A stretch of 64,000 nucleotides of DNA from Diphasiastrum complanatum (GCA_029204225.1 CM055097.1:75292773-75356772), one strand, 5' to 3'; numbered from the stretch's first letter, positions 23,194 to 34,095 are shown. Program-made: numbers and translations. Notes: a model not told the origin generated them from the letters alone.

Positions 23194-24307
23194 AATTGGT
23201 ATTCAAGGCTCAACTCCTATCTCATATCACTCGGATTTTGTCTAATTGAATATGACCCTTCTCGATATTATAAGTTTGTAGATAACTTTGTAATTATACT
23301 TCTCATCTATGTAGATGATATCATTCTTTGTGGAAATAATGAGAAGCTAGTTGAAGAGACTAAGCATGCACTCGGTACTGAGTTTAAGATGCAGGACTTA
23401 GGAGTTCTTCACTATATTCTAGGCCTTGAAATAGATATCTGGAAAGGTCATGCATTTATAAGCCAAAGTAGATATGCACTTTTCATGCTCAAGAAAGTCC
23501 AGATGGAAAATTGTAAAGGCATAGATACACCTATGGAGCACACTGTAAAAGTTCCTATGAAAGATGATGAAAAATCCTTTGAGGACATCACTCTTTATAG
23601 GAGTCTTATTGGCTCACTTATTTGGTTAACAGTGACTAGGCTTGATCTAAGCTTTTGTTTCATAAGCTAAGTCAACAATGCAGGATCCAAAGGTCTATCA
23701 CTAGAAGTTGGCTAAAAGAATCTTGAGGTATATATCGTCTATCTTAGATTTTGGACTATTATACAAGGGAGAATATCTGACTTTGATTACTTTTTCAAAT
23801 TCAGATTTTGCAAGAGACAAGTTGGATAGAAAATCCACAAGTGCTTACACTATATTTTGTGGAGGGAACTTGGTTTCTTGGCTATCAAAGAAGAAGACAA
23901 CTATTTCCTTATCATCCTATGAAGCTGACTATAAATCTCTTACAACCACAACAAAGGAGATTTTATGGACCAAAAGGCTACTTTTGGAGCTAAAGTGTTA
24001 TGCAGATGAAGATCTTTTAATTATCAAGAACGACAACATTTCTGCTCGAGCTCTTGCAAAGAACCCAGTTTTCCATGCAAGGAGCAAACACATTGAAGTA
24101 GCTCATCATTTTGTAAGAGAAAAAGTCCTTGGGAGAGAGATCTCACTGGAGCATGTTGATTCTACAAATTGTGTTGCAGATCTTCTCACCAAGCCACTAC
24201 TCAAGAATGCCTTTATCAAGATGAGGTCTAACCTGGGCCTAATTTTGCCGGATCTGTACGGCCTCACACGTGTGAAAAGGGTGTCCTTAAAGTATGTAGG
24301 AACATTA
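23194..24307 (+). pseudogene. Copia reverse transcriptase C-terminal part and RNase H
   Basis: Starts within RT at NWYSRLNSYLISLGF, then IYVDDIILCG carries the catalytic YVDD box, followed by LGVLHYILGLEI, YRSLIGSLIWL and, after a stop at about 23670, the connection LAKRILRYI and copia RNase H: LVSWLSKKKTTISLSSYEADY, DNISARALAKNPVFHARSKHIE, ADLLTKPL. These regions copy the element RNA and degrade the template strand. The first half of RT is missing, replaced on the left by the inverted leader. RNase H looks nearly intact and is followed by the LTR at 24308, which serves as its 3' LTR. Confidence 0.9.
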
Positions 24308-24954
24308 TGTGAAAGATTCAACTAGTTTCATCACATTTTGCAATATTTTCATATTTGGCATATTGAGGCCAAAACTTGTTTTAGACTTAGAGGTTGACTT
24401 TTCAAAGTTCATTAGTCTAAATTTCATTTGAATAAACCCTTTTTGAAAGTGTGAGAAAGTTCGTATGCGAGTTTGAGTAGATTCAATTTGAATAGTTGGG
24501 TACATTGCATCTAGACCCAAAATTAGTAGGGTTAGTATTTTTGTGGGAAAGCCAAGTGGCCAAATAGGGTTTGGACTTGCTATAAAAGGATGTAACTCGT
24601 GGAGAGTGATCTTCTCTCTTCTCTATCTCATTTCATGCTTATACATAGTTCTCTTGTGTTCTACTATCCATTGGTGCACTATCTTGGTGATTGCTTGCAA
24701 TTCTATGTGTAGAATGATCTATATTTGTTATTTTTGGATCCACACGTGTGAAATACAGTAGCTTGCTGGTTTTTTACAGATAGCAATAGTACATAATCAT
24801 TTCATTCAAGTTTGATCAAGTTCTATTGGTGTTTGCATCTCAATTTGTGTGTAGATGCTGATTTTTCTACATTGGTGAGATTGGTAGTGTACTTCTCTTT
24901 CTAACCAAAGATCATTCAAGTAGATTGGATCTTAAGGATCTGAAATCTTTCACA
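24308..24954 (+). mobile_element. Copia LTR shared by two elements
   Basis: 647 bp, TGTGAAAGATT at the start and AATCTTTCACA at the end, an 11-base inverted terminal match. It is preceded by copia RNase H and followed by a primer site and gag, so it acts both as the 3' LTR of the left element and as the 5' LTR of the right one. Bases 24600-24954 recur inverted at about 35293-35620 inside another LTR. A CACACGTGTG palindrome sits at 24741-24750. Confidence 0.88.
24581..24588 (+). promoter_or_regulatory. LTR TATA box
   Basis: TATAAAAG in the context TTGCTATAAAAGGATG, 274 bases into the LTR, a strong plant TATA match that would set the U3/R border shortly downstream. Confidence 0.65.
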
Positions 24955-24966
24955 TGGTATCAAAGC
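24955..24966 (+). promoter_or_regulatory. Primer-binding site, initiator tRNA-Met type
   Basis: TGGTATCAAAGC, one mismatch to TGGTATCAGAGC, starts at the base after the LTR. Confidence 0.85.
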
Positions 24967-25556
24967 TTGTGTTTCAAGTTATGAAGGAGAAAATCATATC
25001 TATCAATGATTTGGTGAAGATATCAAGTCTAGAGCATGCTAGAGAGGATTCTACACCAAAATCGGATTTTTTGCTTTTGTAGATTGGATCTTTTGTAGAT
25101 CAAAACACTAAATAGGTAAATATACTTGTTCAATTCTGATTTTTGAATTCACATATTGGATTTGGCCAATTTTTGGATCATTGGTTCAGCCTAAGTGGTG
25201 GCTTATAGATTGCATATCAAATTTTCAGCATTTGCATGTAGATTTGGAAGAGTCATTTTTTTGTGATTTTGTCAAAACCCTAATTTTGATTGGATTTGTA
25301 GATAGTGAGGTTGCTGGACTTCATTTGAGTGTATTTCAATCTTAGGAAGTGGCAAAAGTCATTAGATTGAGGATAGATCATAGGTTGATCAAGATTCCAT
25401 GATTCTATGTGTTAATTTGCTTGGATAAGTGCTAGAAGAGAATTTGTGAGATAGTTTGAATTCTTAATGATTTCTTTTGAAAGAATTTGTTGTTGTTCAA
25501 AGGAGTGCTTTGTGCATTGAAGTAGGCTGAAAGAGAAGATCAGGTCATTGTTACAT
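24967..25556 (+). other. Copia leader
   Basis: About 590 bases between primer site and gag start, no coding signal. It is shorter than the related leaders at 13470-14584 and 28981-30261. Confidence 0.6.
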
Positions 25557-26379
25557 GGCAACCTCAATTGGAGTCATGTTGGAAGCCAATGATAGGCTTA
25601 CCTCAAGTAACTATTCATTGTGAAAAGTGAGGATGGAGTCACTTCTTGAGATGAATGATGTTTTAGATATTGTTGTAGGGTTGGAAGAGAGACCAACAAC
25701 ACAACAAGATCAATTGAGGTATGACAAGGGGGCCAAGAAGGCTCTACACATGATAAAGATGAATGCTACCAATGAACTTCTCAAGGAAGCTGGTAAGTGC
25801 ACATCATCTTTGGAAGCTTGGAATTCATTGAAGAAGCTTTATGAGTCCAAGCCTACTTCTAGAGTGCTGACTCTAAGAAGACAAATCTTTTCTTGTTTGC
25901 AAAAGAATGAAAAAAGTCCAAGTACTTTTGTTTTGAGAATGAAAGCATTGAATGATGAGTTAGCTTGCATAGATGAAAGCATTAAGAAAGGAGGGCTTAT
26001 TCAAGTGATTCTTAATGACTTGTTGGATGCTCATGCTAACATTGTTCAAAGTATTGCTATTCAAAAGACTTTGCCAAGTTTGATGGATATTCAAGAGATC
26101 TTAATCAATGAGGAATATAGGCTTCAAGCAAGAGGTGGATCTACATTGACACTTCAAGAGGATGCTATGTTCACACAGGACAAATTCAAGGGCAAAACTA
26201 AAAGTAAGTGGTCTAAATGACAAGATCAAATAGATGCTTCTTCAAGTGGCAAAAAGAAGGATAGATCAAAGATCAAGTGCTTCTATTGTGGCATCAAAAG
26301 ACACTTTGCAAGTGAGTGCTAGAAGAAGAAGAGAGATCAAGGAGACGAGCAAGGTAATCTTACTCTTGATGAGGATGGT
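25557..26379 (+). pseudogene. Copia gag with in-frame stops
   Basis: Start ATG at 25557 (MATSIGVMLEANDRL). The frame is interrupted by TGA where copia gags have the tryptophan of SNYS-W-KV, then runs from 25627 through KKALHMIKMN, EAWNSLKKLYES, RVLTLRRQIF, LNDELACIDES and NEEYRLQ to KSKWSK, stops at 26217, and continues in the same frame with the zinc knuckle CFYCGIKRHFASEC, where a further TAG follows. So the core and the CCHC motif are both present but at least three stops divide them. It is the best preserved copia gag in the window and the reference for the fragments at 9137-9559 and 13028-13469. Confidence 0.88.
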
Positions 26380-28157
26380 TTGGATGTTCAAGATGCAAAT
26401 GATGATGCTTTTGTGATGTTTTCATGTATGCTTGCTAATGATGTAGATCTAGATCCTTGGTGGATTGATAGTGGAGCAAGTTCACACATGACCTTTCACA
26501 AAGAGTACTTTACTTCTTTGTTGGCATATGGAGATAACAAGAGGGTGATCTACACGGCCAATGATGGTGAGTGTGCAATCAAAGGGATTGCCAAATTCCT
26601 ATTTCTCTCTCTACAAATAGGAATGTTCATTTGGAGGATGTCTTGTTTATTCCATCTATTACCAAGAATTTGCTTAGTGTGAGTCAAATGCTAAGTAAGG
26701 GCCTCAAGGTGGAGTTTGATGGAGATGCTTGTTTGATCAAAAGGAAGGATGTCTTGATTGGAAAAGGTAAAAGACAAGGGAAGTTGTTCAAACTTTATGT
26801 TTGTGTTATTGCTAACCAAGTTGGATGTGTTGCAAGGGAGCAAATTTCTATTCAAGAGGTTTGGCACAAAAGGATGGGACACCTCAACTTCAAGTCATTG
26901 GAGGTAATGGCAAGAAAGAAGGCTGTGATTGGTCTTCCAAGTTCCTTAAGTAATGACAAGCATGTTTGTGAGTCTTGTGTTTTGTCTAAGTCACATAGAC
27001 TACCTTATACTAGATCTATTTCTAGATCCACAAAGCATTTTCAACTTGTACATTCGGATATTCATGGATTTACTACAATTAGCAATAGTGGAGCTAAGAT
27101 GTATGTAACATTCATTGATGATTTTAGTAGATTTTGTTGGATCTATCTACTAAAGAGCAATGATGAAGTGTATGATGTCTTTGTCAAGTTCAAGAATGCA
27201 AGGGAGAACCAATTTTCCACAAAGAAGAAGTGCTTGAGAGGTGACAATGGTGGTGAGTACATATCTAACAAGTTCAAGGCCTTTTGTGATGAGCATGGGA
27301 TCAAGAGAGGGTATACAACATCAAGGACCCCACAACAAAATGGAGTGGCTGAAAGGAAGAATAGGACTTTATGTGAAAGTGCCAAAGCCATGAGGTTTAA
27401 GTGCTAATCTTGACAAACCATTTTGGGATCAAGCTTTGTTGTGTGCCAATTTCTTGTGCAATAGGTGGCTGAGTGCTATTTTGGATGGAAGGACACCTTT
27501 TGAGATGCTATTCAAGAGGAGGCCGAGTGTCAACTTTCTAAGAACCTTTGGATGCACATGCTATGTCAACATTACTGTTGATGATAGGACCAAGGAGGAT
27601 CTATCTTCAAAAAGAGGTATTTTTGTTGGATATAGTGAGGTGAGTAAAGCCTACAAGGTTGACATTCCTTCTACTAACAAAGTAATTGTTGGTAGAGATG
27701 TCATTTTTTATGAGAGAAATATTACAAAGGTGTCTTCAAGCATGATTGATGGTAGAGTGGATGGATCTAGCATTCTTGATGTTGATGAAAATGATCCTAC
27801 TTTGGATGGTGATGATGATGGACCTTCATCTAGTCAAAAGCCAAGGAGAACATCAAGAGAAAGACAAGTACCTCCAAGGCTCACATATGATGAAAAGGGT
27901 AAGCAAGTAGTTTCTGGAAATTATGTTGCTTTCCTAACCTCTTTGGATGAGCCTACAAGTGTATATCAAGCAAGGAAAGAAGAGGAGTGGATCCAAGCAA
28001 TGGATCTCAAGTATCAAGCTCTTATGAAGAATGGAACATGGAGATTGGTGGAGTTGCCTAAGGACAAGAAAGCTATTGGATGCAAATGGATCTTCAAGGT
28101 GAAGACAAACCAAGATGGATCTATCAACAAGTACAAGGCAAGGTTAGTGGCAAAAGG
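26380..28157 (+). pseudogene. Copia protease, integrase and start of RT
   Basis: Follows gag. Protease: PWWIDSGASSHMT near 26455-26490. After a frameshift at about 26600: GAG-pre-integrase (VWHKRMGHLNFKSL, CESCVLSKSHRLPY), then the integrase core with all three catalytic positions visible: HSDIHG, RGDNGGEY and QQNGVAERKNRT. A second frameshift near 27405 leads to FWDQALLCANFL, LRTFGCTCYVNI, IFVGYS and the linker, then RT begins (EEEWIQAMDLKYQAL, KWIFKVKTNQDGS, KARLVAKG) and is cut at 28157 by an inserted LTR. Order protease-integrase-RT is diagnostic of Ty1/copia. The remaining RT and RNase H are not found downstream. Confidence 0.9.
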
Positions 28158-28968
28158 TGTGAAAAATGCAAAAATAAGCTTGGTAGAGGCCAAAAATCTT
28201 GTATATAGATAAACACACGTGTGAAACTAATGTACTTGTCATGTACCATAATCATATAGGATGTACATATGATTTAATTCAAGTTCTAGTGGCTAAAAAG
28301 GCCAAAAACTAGTTTTCTAGACATATGACACATGCCATCAATCTATTGATTGCATGAGCCACATCCTTTGGTTAGGTGTCATATCCCATGTGTAGAGAAC
28401 AACTCACACATGTGGAATAAGCTGAAGTAGGTGAATTTTGAGTTCTAGAAGATTTCCAAGTAGATCTTTATATAGAAGGAAAATAGACCAAAAGTGCTCA
28501 AAATAGAAGGTTTTGTCCAAGTGTCAGTTTTGCATGATGAATCATCATATGACAAAGCACCTTCATACATGTGGGATCAGAGGGATGATCAGTACCACGA
28601 TCTCCCACTTATTGTATACATAGAGCCACATTTGGCCATAATCAGTGTGAGACACCAATATTGGTTTTGGAAGGAATTTTGAGTGATTCTCTCCATTTGT
28701 CTACATTTGTTTTGATTGTTTTGAGGTTCTATCAATGTGTACCTGATTTTTAGGTTGGAGTCCATACTCAGACAATGTTTCACACGTGTGAAACCAGAAA
28801 GTACACCTACCTTCAATTAATGATTGTTCTTGTTAGGATTTTGTGTCTATAATTGATCTAGATTGATCTTAATCTCAAGTAGATTGATAGATCAAGTAAT
28901 CTGACAACCAATCCCTCTTGAGGATCAGATTAGGATCCACTCTTGGTCCTTTTTGTACTTTTTTCACA
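28158..28968 (+). mobile_element. Copia 5' LTR inserted in the previous element's RT
   Basis: 811 bp, TGTGAAAAATGC at the start, CTTTTTTCACA at the end, then a perfect primer site. It interrupts RT right after the conserved RLVAKG. TATATAG near 28470 is a candidate TATA box. It contains CACACGTGTG at 28214-28223 and the 18 bp perfect palindrome GTTTCACACGTGTGAAAC at 28777-28794. No 3' LTR of this type was found, so the insertion was later truncated. Confidence 0.85.
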
Positions 28969-28980
28969 TGGTATCAGAGC
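28969..28980 (+). promoter_or_regulatory. Primer-binding site, initiator tRNA-Met type
   Basis: TGGTATCAGAGC, exact, abutting the LTR end. Confidence 0.92.
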
Positions 28981-30261
28981 CTAGTACAAGAGGTTTTGTT
29001 GAAATTGATAGGGTTAATCCAAATCAAAGCCAAAATTAGCAATTTTTTGGAAACTAGTCAAATTTTGGGTAGCGAGTTGGATTTGATAGATATTCTCAAA
29101 AATTTTGGACCAGAACTTGTTGTGGGCTGTAGGAACTCTTTTCACACGTGGGAGTACGTACAGCTCCGGTTTTGGCTGAGAAAATTCAAAAATTTGTACA
29201 ATTTGACTCACACACCCAATTTGAGAGATTTTTGGTGCAAATTCAAGCATTTTCTATAAAGAATCTAATCCCTTGATTTGTTCTTGGATTAGATCAGCCA
29301 AGAAATTAAATTTTAAGCTTGAAATAGGTGCATTAATTGATCATCTCTAATTTTTTGAGTGCATGTTGAAGTTGAGAGAGATTTTGCTAAAAATCATAGG
29401 TTGAGTGATATGCAAGGTGAGAGGTTGAAATCCATTGTACCATCACTCTAGATTTGTTCAAGAGTGATAGGATAAAGTTTAGAAGCATCTGTCCTCCAAG
29501 TGAAACCTTTGAGAGTTTCTAGTGTCTATGCAAATCTTTTGTGGAATTTGACATAGATTGGCTTCAATTGAAAGAAGAGATTGAGATCCAAGTCACATTA
29601 TTCAATCCTACTCAATTTGTTTGAGTGTTTGTGAGGTTTGAAAAGAGTCATTAAGGTGTCTATGGCAAATGTGTAGAGAGAGATACAATTTTCTAAGAGT
29701 TCATATTTGAGTATTCATGCATGGTTGAGATCTTTGTGAATCTCTAGTTGTCTAATTTTTTAAGCTTTGTGAAAAATTGGTGGTATAGTTTGTTGTCAAA
29801 GCGAATCAAATTCATTCTAAATCTCAAGTGTGAGATTATTTGGGTCAAGAGTGAGTCCAAAATAAGTGATTAAGTTTTATTTTTCTGTATTTGAAACAAA
29901 ACCCATTTTTTGTTCAAGAATCTCAAGTGTTGAGAGAACCAGTCAAGTGAAAAGAAAAATCTAGGTGTCAAATCTTTTTCATATCCATTTCAACTTTCAA
30001 AAGGAGGAGTCATTGGTATCTGATGAATCCAATAGGAGTTTGGATCTGATTTCTTTTGTGATTTGATTCAAAGATTGTGTGCTTTTGTCTCAATGATCAA
30101 AGCAAAGTTTCCAAGTGACTAGTCATTAGTATGAAGACTGATTCTTAGGTTTGTGAGCTGGATCTTTTGTAGATCATTCTAGATTATCGAAGATGTTCAA
30201 ATCTAGTCTCTTGAAAGTCACAAATTACATTTGTAAAATCATATCACAGGTTTTTATTCAC
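28981..30261 (+). other. Copia leader
   Basis: About 1.28 kb between primer site and gag start, no coding signal. Bases 29172-29790 are the inverted partner of 22205-23193, with a deletion of about 350 bases here near 29700. Confidence 0.65.
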
Positions 30262-31004
30262 ATGACATCAATAGGTGGCATCCTATTGAAGGAAAGAAAG
30301 GATCCTAAGTACAACCTTTGTGGCAAGGGAGGATATATTTTCTCAAGATGCTACAAAAAGAAGACCAATCCATCCAAAGATAACCAAAGCAACGGGGCCG
30401 AGGAGAAGGATGGAGCTTCAAGTTTGAAATGCAAATACAAGAAGGACAAGTCCAAAGGAAGGTGTTTCCTTTGTGGAAAGGTGAATGAGGCTTGGAGTCT
30501 TACAAGGACTTGCAAGATTTGTCTTCAAGAGTTCATCACAACACATGTCAAATCTTTTGAAAATTTTTATTTGGAAGTGCATTCTTTGGTGCAAGATACA
30601 AAGATAGATGGCACTTTCTTAAAAGTAACTTGGATTTATTTTATGTCCTTGGAGAGTAGTTTGCTTGAAACTTTAGATAAGCTCAAACTTATTGCTATTA
30701 TCCAAGAGAAATTAATCAAGAATAAGGAGCAATCTCAAAATGAAAATAGTTTCATTTATGCTATCATGTCAACTTATGAAGAACCATTTTGCTTTGAAGA
30801 GATTTTTGTATCTCAAAGGTGGATTAAGGCAATACTAGTTGAGTGTGATGCCTTAAAAGATAGAAAATATGTTTTTCTTGTAAGCTTACATTAGTTATGA
30901 AGTCAAGGAAATGGAAATATCTTCATAATGTAGGATCTTTTGGTTTCAATAAGATCATGAATGATGTGTTCATTCATAAAGATGACTTGAGACCTCCTAG
31001 TTTG
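30262..31004 (+). pseudogene. Internally deleted copia gag-RT remnant
   Basis: From the ATG at 30262, MTSIGGILL matches the first residues of the gags at 13469 and 25557, but the frame then jumps to a zinc-knuckle-like region (YNLCGKGGYIFSRC, CFLCGKVNEAW), so the whole gag core is gone. Later in the same frame EPFCFEEIFVSQRWIKAI and ECDAL resemble the entry into copia RT (EP.SFEEA....W..AM..E.DAL), implying a second deletion of protease and integrase. The frame ends at 30894; weak similarity may extend to about 31004, where the minus-strand gypsy sequence begins. It cannot encode a working polyprotein. Confidence 0.6.
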
Positions 31005-31965
31005 ATCAGCATGTGCAGAAGGAAACCGATAGGTCGGACCACACTTTGATCAGCCATCCGAAGCTGACAAGTAGGTTTGGCTAGCTTGTTGCTCAGATTT
31101 CATTCCATCATGAGGGATGTGGAAACGATATTAAGCCCAGAACCTCCATCGAGTACTGCTAAAACTTCACGAGATTGATGATGGGTAGCTGGGATTTTGA
31201 TGTTGCCTCGTTCGCTGAGTGGATTGGTTAGATGTAAGGACATTTCAGGCAACTCGTCAATAATGGTGGTGGTATTGGATTGGATCTGTTGTTTCCACTG
31301 GCCAGCATGCTTCCAAAGTACATGGAAGGGAAAAGTGACATTGGCTTGTAGTAGATCTCCCCAAACTTCGGTACCTTCAAGGATTTTGCTTTGAAAAAGC
31401 TTGGGAGGTACTTTATGAGATGAGAAAGATTGTAGGTCGGCATTGCAAATTTGTTGGCGATACTCATGATGCAGCCGAATTTCTTCAGACAGGTGACGTT
31501 AAACTATCGAGATTGAATCATCACTGGAGGAACAACCTGTAGTTGAGTTTTGCTGGGTGCAAGTGTAGGGGCTTGGCGTTGGGTTTGTGCCCGAGTCAAG
31601 ACCCAAACATGATGTGTTTCGATTGGTAACGTTTTTACTTGCACTGAACAGACATGAGCGGTTGGCTTAGATCGGGATGGTTTGAAACGCTTGATGAGAG
31701 CGTCCTTGAGGGTGGTCGAAGAAGCAAGATCAGGAGCTTCGAGATTCAAGTACCACTCCTTGGCGGTGCCATAGCGTACCATGGAAAATAGACGAAGCTT
31801 TTCAGTTTCAGAGGTATCTCCATAAAAACGGCATGCATTATCAAGGTCTTGGAGAAATCGGAATGGGTCAGATTCACCATCGTACTTTGGTGCATCGATA
31901 CGTGGAATTCCTCGTTCTAGTCGTGGAGGAGTTGGATTAGAAGATTCAGCACAATCACGAGACAT
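31005..31965 (-). pseudogene. Gypsy gag and protease (Tat/Athila-like)
   Basis: The minus-strand start at 31965 opens a frame with the retrotransposon gag domain: IDAPKYDGESDPFRFLQDLD, YGDTSETEKLRLFSMV, GTAKEWYLNLEAP and LKDALIKRFKPS. A shift near 31500 leads to EEIRLHHEY and then VLAVLDGGSGLNIVSTSLM, a protease-like active-site motif (DGGSG in place of DSGA), followed by KLAKPTCQLRMADQSVV. The frame stops resolving at about 31005 where copia sequence from the left begins. RT, RNase H and integrase are absent. The primer site at 32804-32818 supports a Tat/Athila-type lineage. Confidence 0.75.
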
Positions 31966-32803
31966 GATGTAGAATATAGATGAGCAGGATAGTACTATAC
32001 TTGGTAAAAGGGCAGTTTGCTTGCATAATGGATATTGTAGGACAAAAACTGGTCTTTCTGATCATAATAAAATTCGCGGACAGGCTGAGAAAACATGGAA
32101 AGACAGATAAATCTAACTGTAATACTCGCGAATTCTGAAAAGGAGTTTTGAATGTCTAAATAGTGATTTTTTTAGATTTTCTGAAAAAAATTTGGAGTTT
32201 TAGAATTCGCGGATAGGACAGGGAAATCGTGCTCTTTAAGAACAAATTCTTAGGCTAGATGACGAATTCTAACCGAGAGGTTTGACTGGCAGATAGGGAA
32301 TATGGAAAAAAATGTGATGTTTTGACAGTAAACGAGCAAAGTCTTTGAGATAGAATTCGCGAGCTGCTGGAGGACTGATCTTAATGAGAATTAGTCTCAG
32401 TGAAGCCGTTGAATTCTAGGATAAAGATTTGGGTGAGAAATAAGGGATTTTGACAATATATCAGGCTGTTTTCTCAAAATCTGATCGTTGTTAGAATTCG
32501 TGGAGGTGATAAAATGAAAGATCAGGGTCTGTTAAGGCTGCAGATAGGCTGACAAATTCTGATATACCTTTTTGGTTGTGAAAAAGATCACTTGGGTCAC
32601 TTCTTTTGAAAAAAATGCCCAAATTGACTCTTTTGTTGCTTCCCCTCGGTTGAAGAAGTTGCTCCGCAGCTCGTGTAGGACTGGAGAGACGACGCGTGCT
32701 ATTTGTTGGTAGATAGAGACAAGCACAGAAGCAAACATACAACACGGAAGTAAAAAAAACAAAAAGAAAAAGCAGAAGAAGCTAGGTAGAAAATACTTAA
32801 AAA
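31966..32803 (-). other. Gypsy leader
   Basis: About 840 bases between primer site and gag on the minus strand. AGAATTCG motifs recur on the plus strand at about 32128 (GCGAATTC), 32201, 32352 and 32493. No coding signal of a known family. Confidence 0.55.
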
Positions 32804-32818
32804 CCGGCAACGACGCCA
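32804..32818 (-). promoter_or_regulatory. Primer-binding site, TGGCGCCGTTGCC type
   Basis: Minus-strand TGGCGTCGTTGCCGG, one mismatch to the TGGCGCCGTTGCCGG site common in plant Tat/Athila gypsy elements, separated by one base from the LTR end CCAACA. It differs from the tRNA-Met site used by most other elements in the window. Confidence 0.75.
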
Positions 32819-32819
32819 A

Positions 32820-33575
32820 TGTTGGAAGTATTTCTAGTTTGTGCGATGACTAGATCTACTTACGGGTGTAGTATAGGGATGTAGAGATTCGTCCAATTTT
32901 TAAGTTTCTACAACAAGCTTCAACGGAGATATAAAAGAATCAACAGGAATGAGAGCACTAAGGCTTACCCAACTAGTTCCCGAAACGGAAAGAAAGTTAA
33001 TTAGTAACAACAACAAAAATGCTTGCTAAGGCAAACCCAACTAGCAAGATTGCTAAATCCTACTTAACACCCAAAGGAAGATAATAAGAATTGCGGCTAA
33101 ACTAAGCAATAAACAAATAAAACCATCCCACAATTAAAGGCCAATGAAAGGAGGCAAGAGGAGGCCCGAGCACTTTCTCTCAAGCTATGCACCTTCCAGT
33201 GGGAACACAAACAAATAGAATGATAATCTCAATAGAGAGGAATTTAGCATAATCTCAAAGTGTTGTTTACAATGCAAATACCTCTCCTTTTATGGCAAGG
33301 AGGGTCTTCCATACGTGTCTACTAACTTATGGGACTAATCTGTTTCTAGCCTTTCTAGAACTTCTAACTTAGGATTTAGAACTTCAAATTTCTTAACTTA
33401 GAAAAACTTAAGATAAAATATTTCTAATCTTAAGTTTCCTAAGTCTAAGTTCTAAATCTAAATTTAAGCTTTTTAATTATTATTTAAGCTTCTACTCATG
33501 GACTTACAAAACACATGCCATGGTTGAAGTTTATTGACAGATACTCATACGTGGTCTTACAAAACACATGCCACA
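32820..33575 (-). mobile_element. Gypsy 5' LTR, minus orientation (outer end uncertain)
   Basis: The minus-strand 3' end is firm: CTTCCAACA next to the primer site. The 5' end is not: the best TG is at about 33572 (TGTGGCATGTG), next to a poly-T run, giving about 755 bp. On the minus strand CCATAAAAGGAG near 33285-33296 is a TATA candidate. ACAAAACACATGCCA occurs at about 33508 and 33557, a small internal duplication. A hairpin lies at 33372-33470. Confidence 0.6.
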
Positions 33576-33662
33576 GGAGTTTTTTTTTTTTTTTCTTCTG
33601 TGTTAGCATAGTTGCTAATAGTTTTTCAATCAATTAATGAAGTATTTTGGTTGAGAAATTTA

Positions 33663-33923
33663 ATGTTGGATGTTAATATGTATCAGTACAGTAGCCCTAC
33701 AATTTTATTTTGTGATAATTAGAGTGCTATAGCCTTATCGGCCAACCCTAGATTTCACTCTAGGAGTAAGCATATTGAAATTAGATATCACTACATCAGG
33801 GGCAAGGTTTTCAACAAGGCGGTGAGCTTAACGTACTCCAAAATGCAGGACATGGTTGTAGATATATTCACGAAAGCATTAAGTGTTAATGCAACAACAA
33901 ATTTTGTGCATTACTCGGTCTGA
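33663..33923 (+). pseudogene. Copia RNase H C-terminal fragment
   Basis: PTILFCDN, a stop, then SAIALSANPRFHSRSKHIEI, RYHYIRGKV and DIFTKAL: the C-terminal third of copia RNase H, one in-frame TAG replacing the Q of DNQSAI. It ends with a stop 25 bases before a polypurine tract and LTR start, the native 3' order of a copia element. Everything upstream is missing, replaced by the minus-strand gypsy LTR. Confidence 0.85.
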
Positions 33924-33946
33924 AAATCAAGGCATTCACGGATCCA

Positions 33947-33959
33947 GATTAAGGGGGCA
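33947..33959 (+). promoter_or_regulatory. Polypurine tract
   Basis: AGATTAAGGGGGC immediately before TGTTGG is the standard copia plus-strand primer site and fixes the LTR start at 33960. Confidence 0.85.
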
Positions 33960-34095
33960 TGTTGGTTTATCTCCTCTACTCTCCAAAATCCCATTTTAAT
34001 CTGCCTCCATTCATGCTGCATTTTTATTCACGTTGTCGCACAGTTTGCATATTTACATGTAAATTCTCACAGACGAAGAAAAGGCAAAAAACGTG
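33960..34095 (+). mobile_element. Copia 3' LTR, 5' part only
   Basis: TGTTGGTTTATCTCCTC onwards matches, inverted, the first part of the LTR at 35267-35802 (shared GTCGCACAGTTTGCATATTT). Similarity ends after about 120-135 bases, near where TRIM sequence begins, so the remainder was lost or displaced by the TRIM insertions. Confidence 0.75.

Noticed and set aside
30193-30894. Endogenous plant pararetrovirus as source of this frame or of other pol relics
   Set aside because: Domain order, LTRs, primer sites and motifs all fit Ty1/copia or Ty3/gypsy retrotransposons; no movement protein or viral coat signal was seen.
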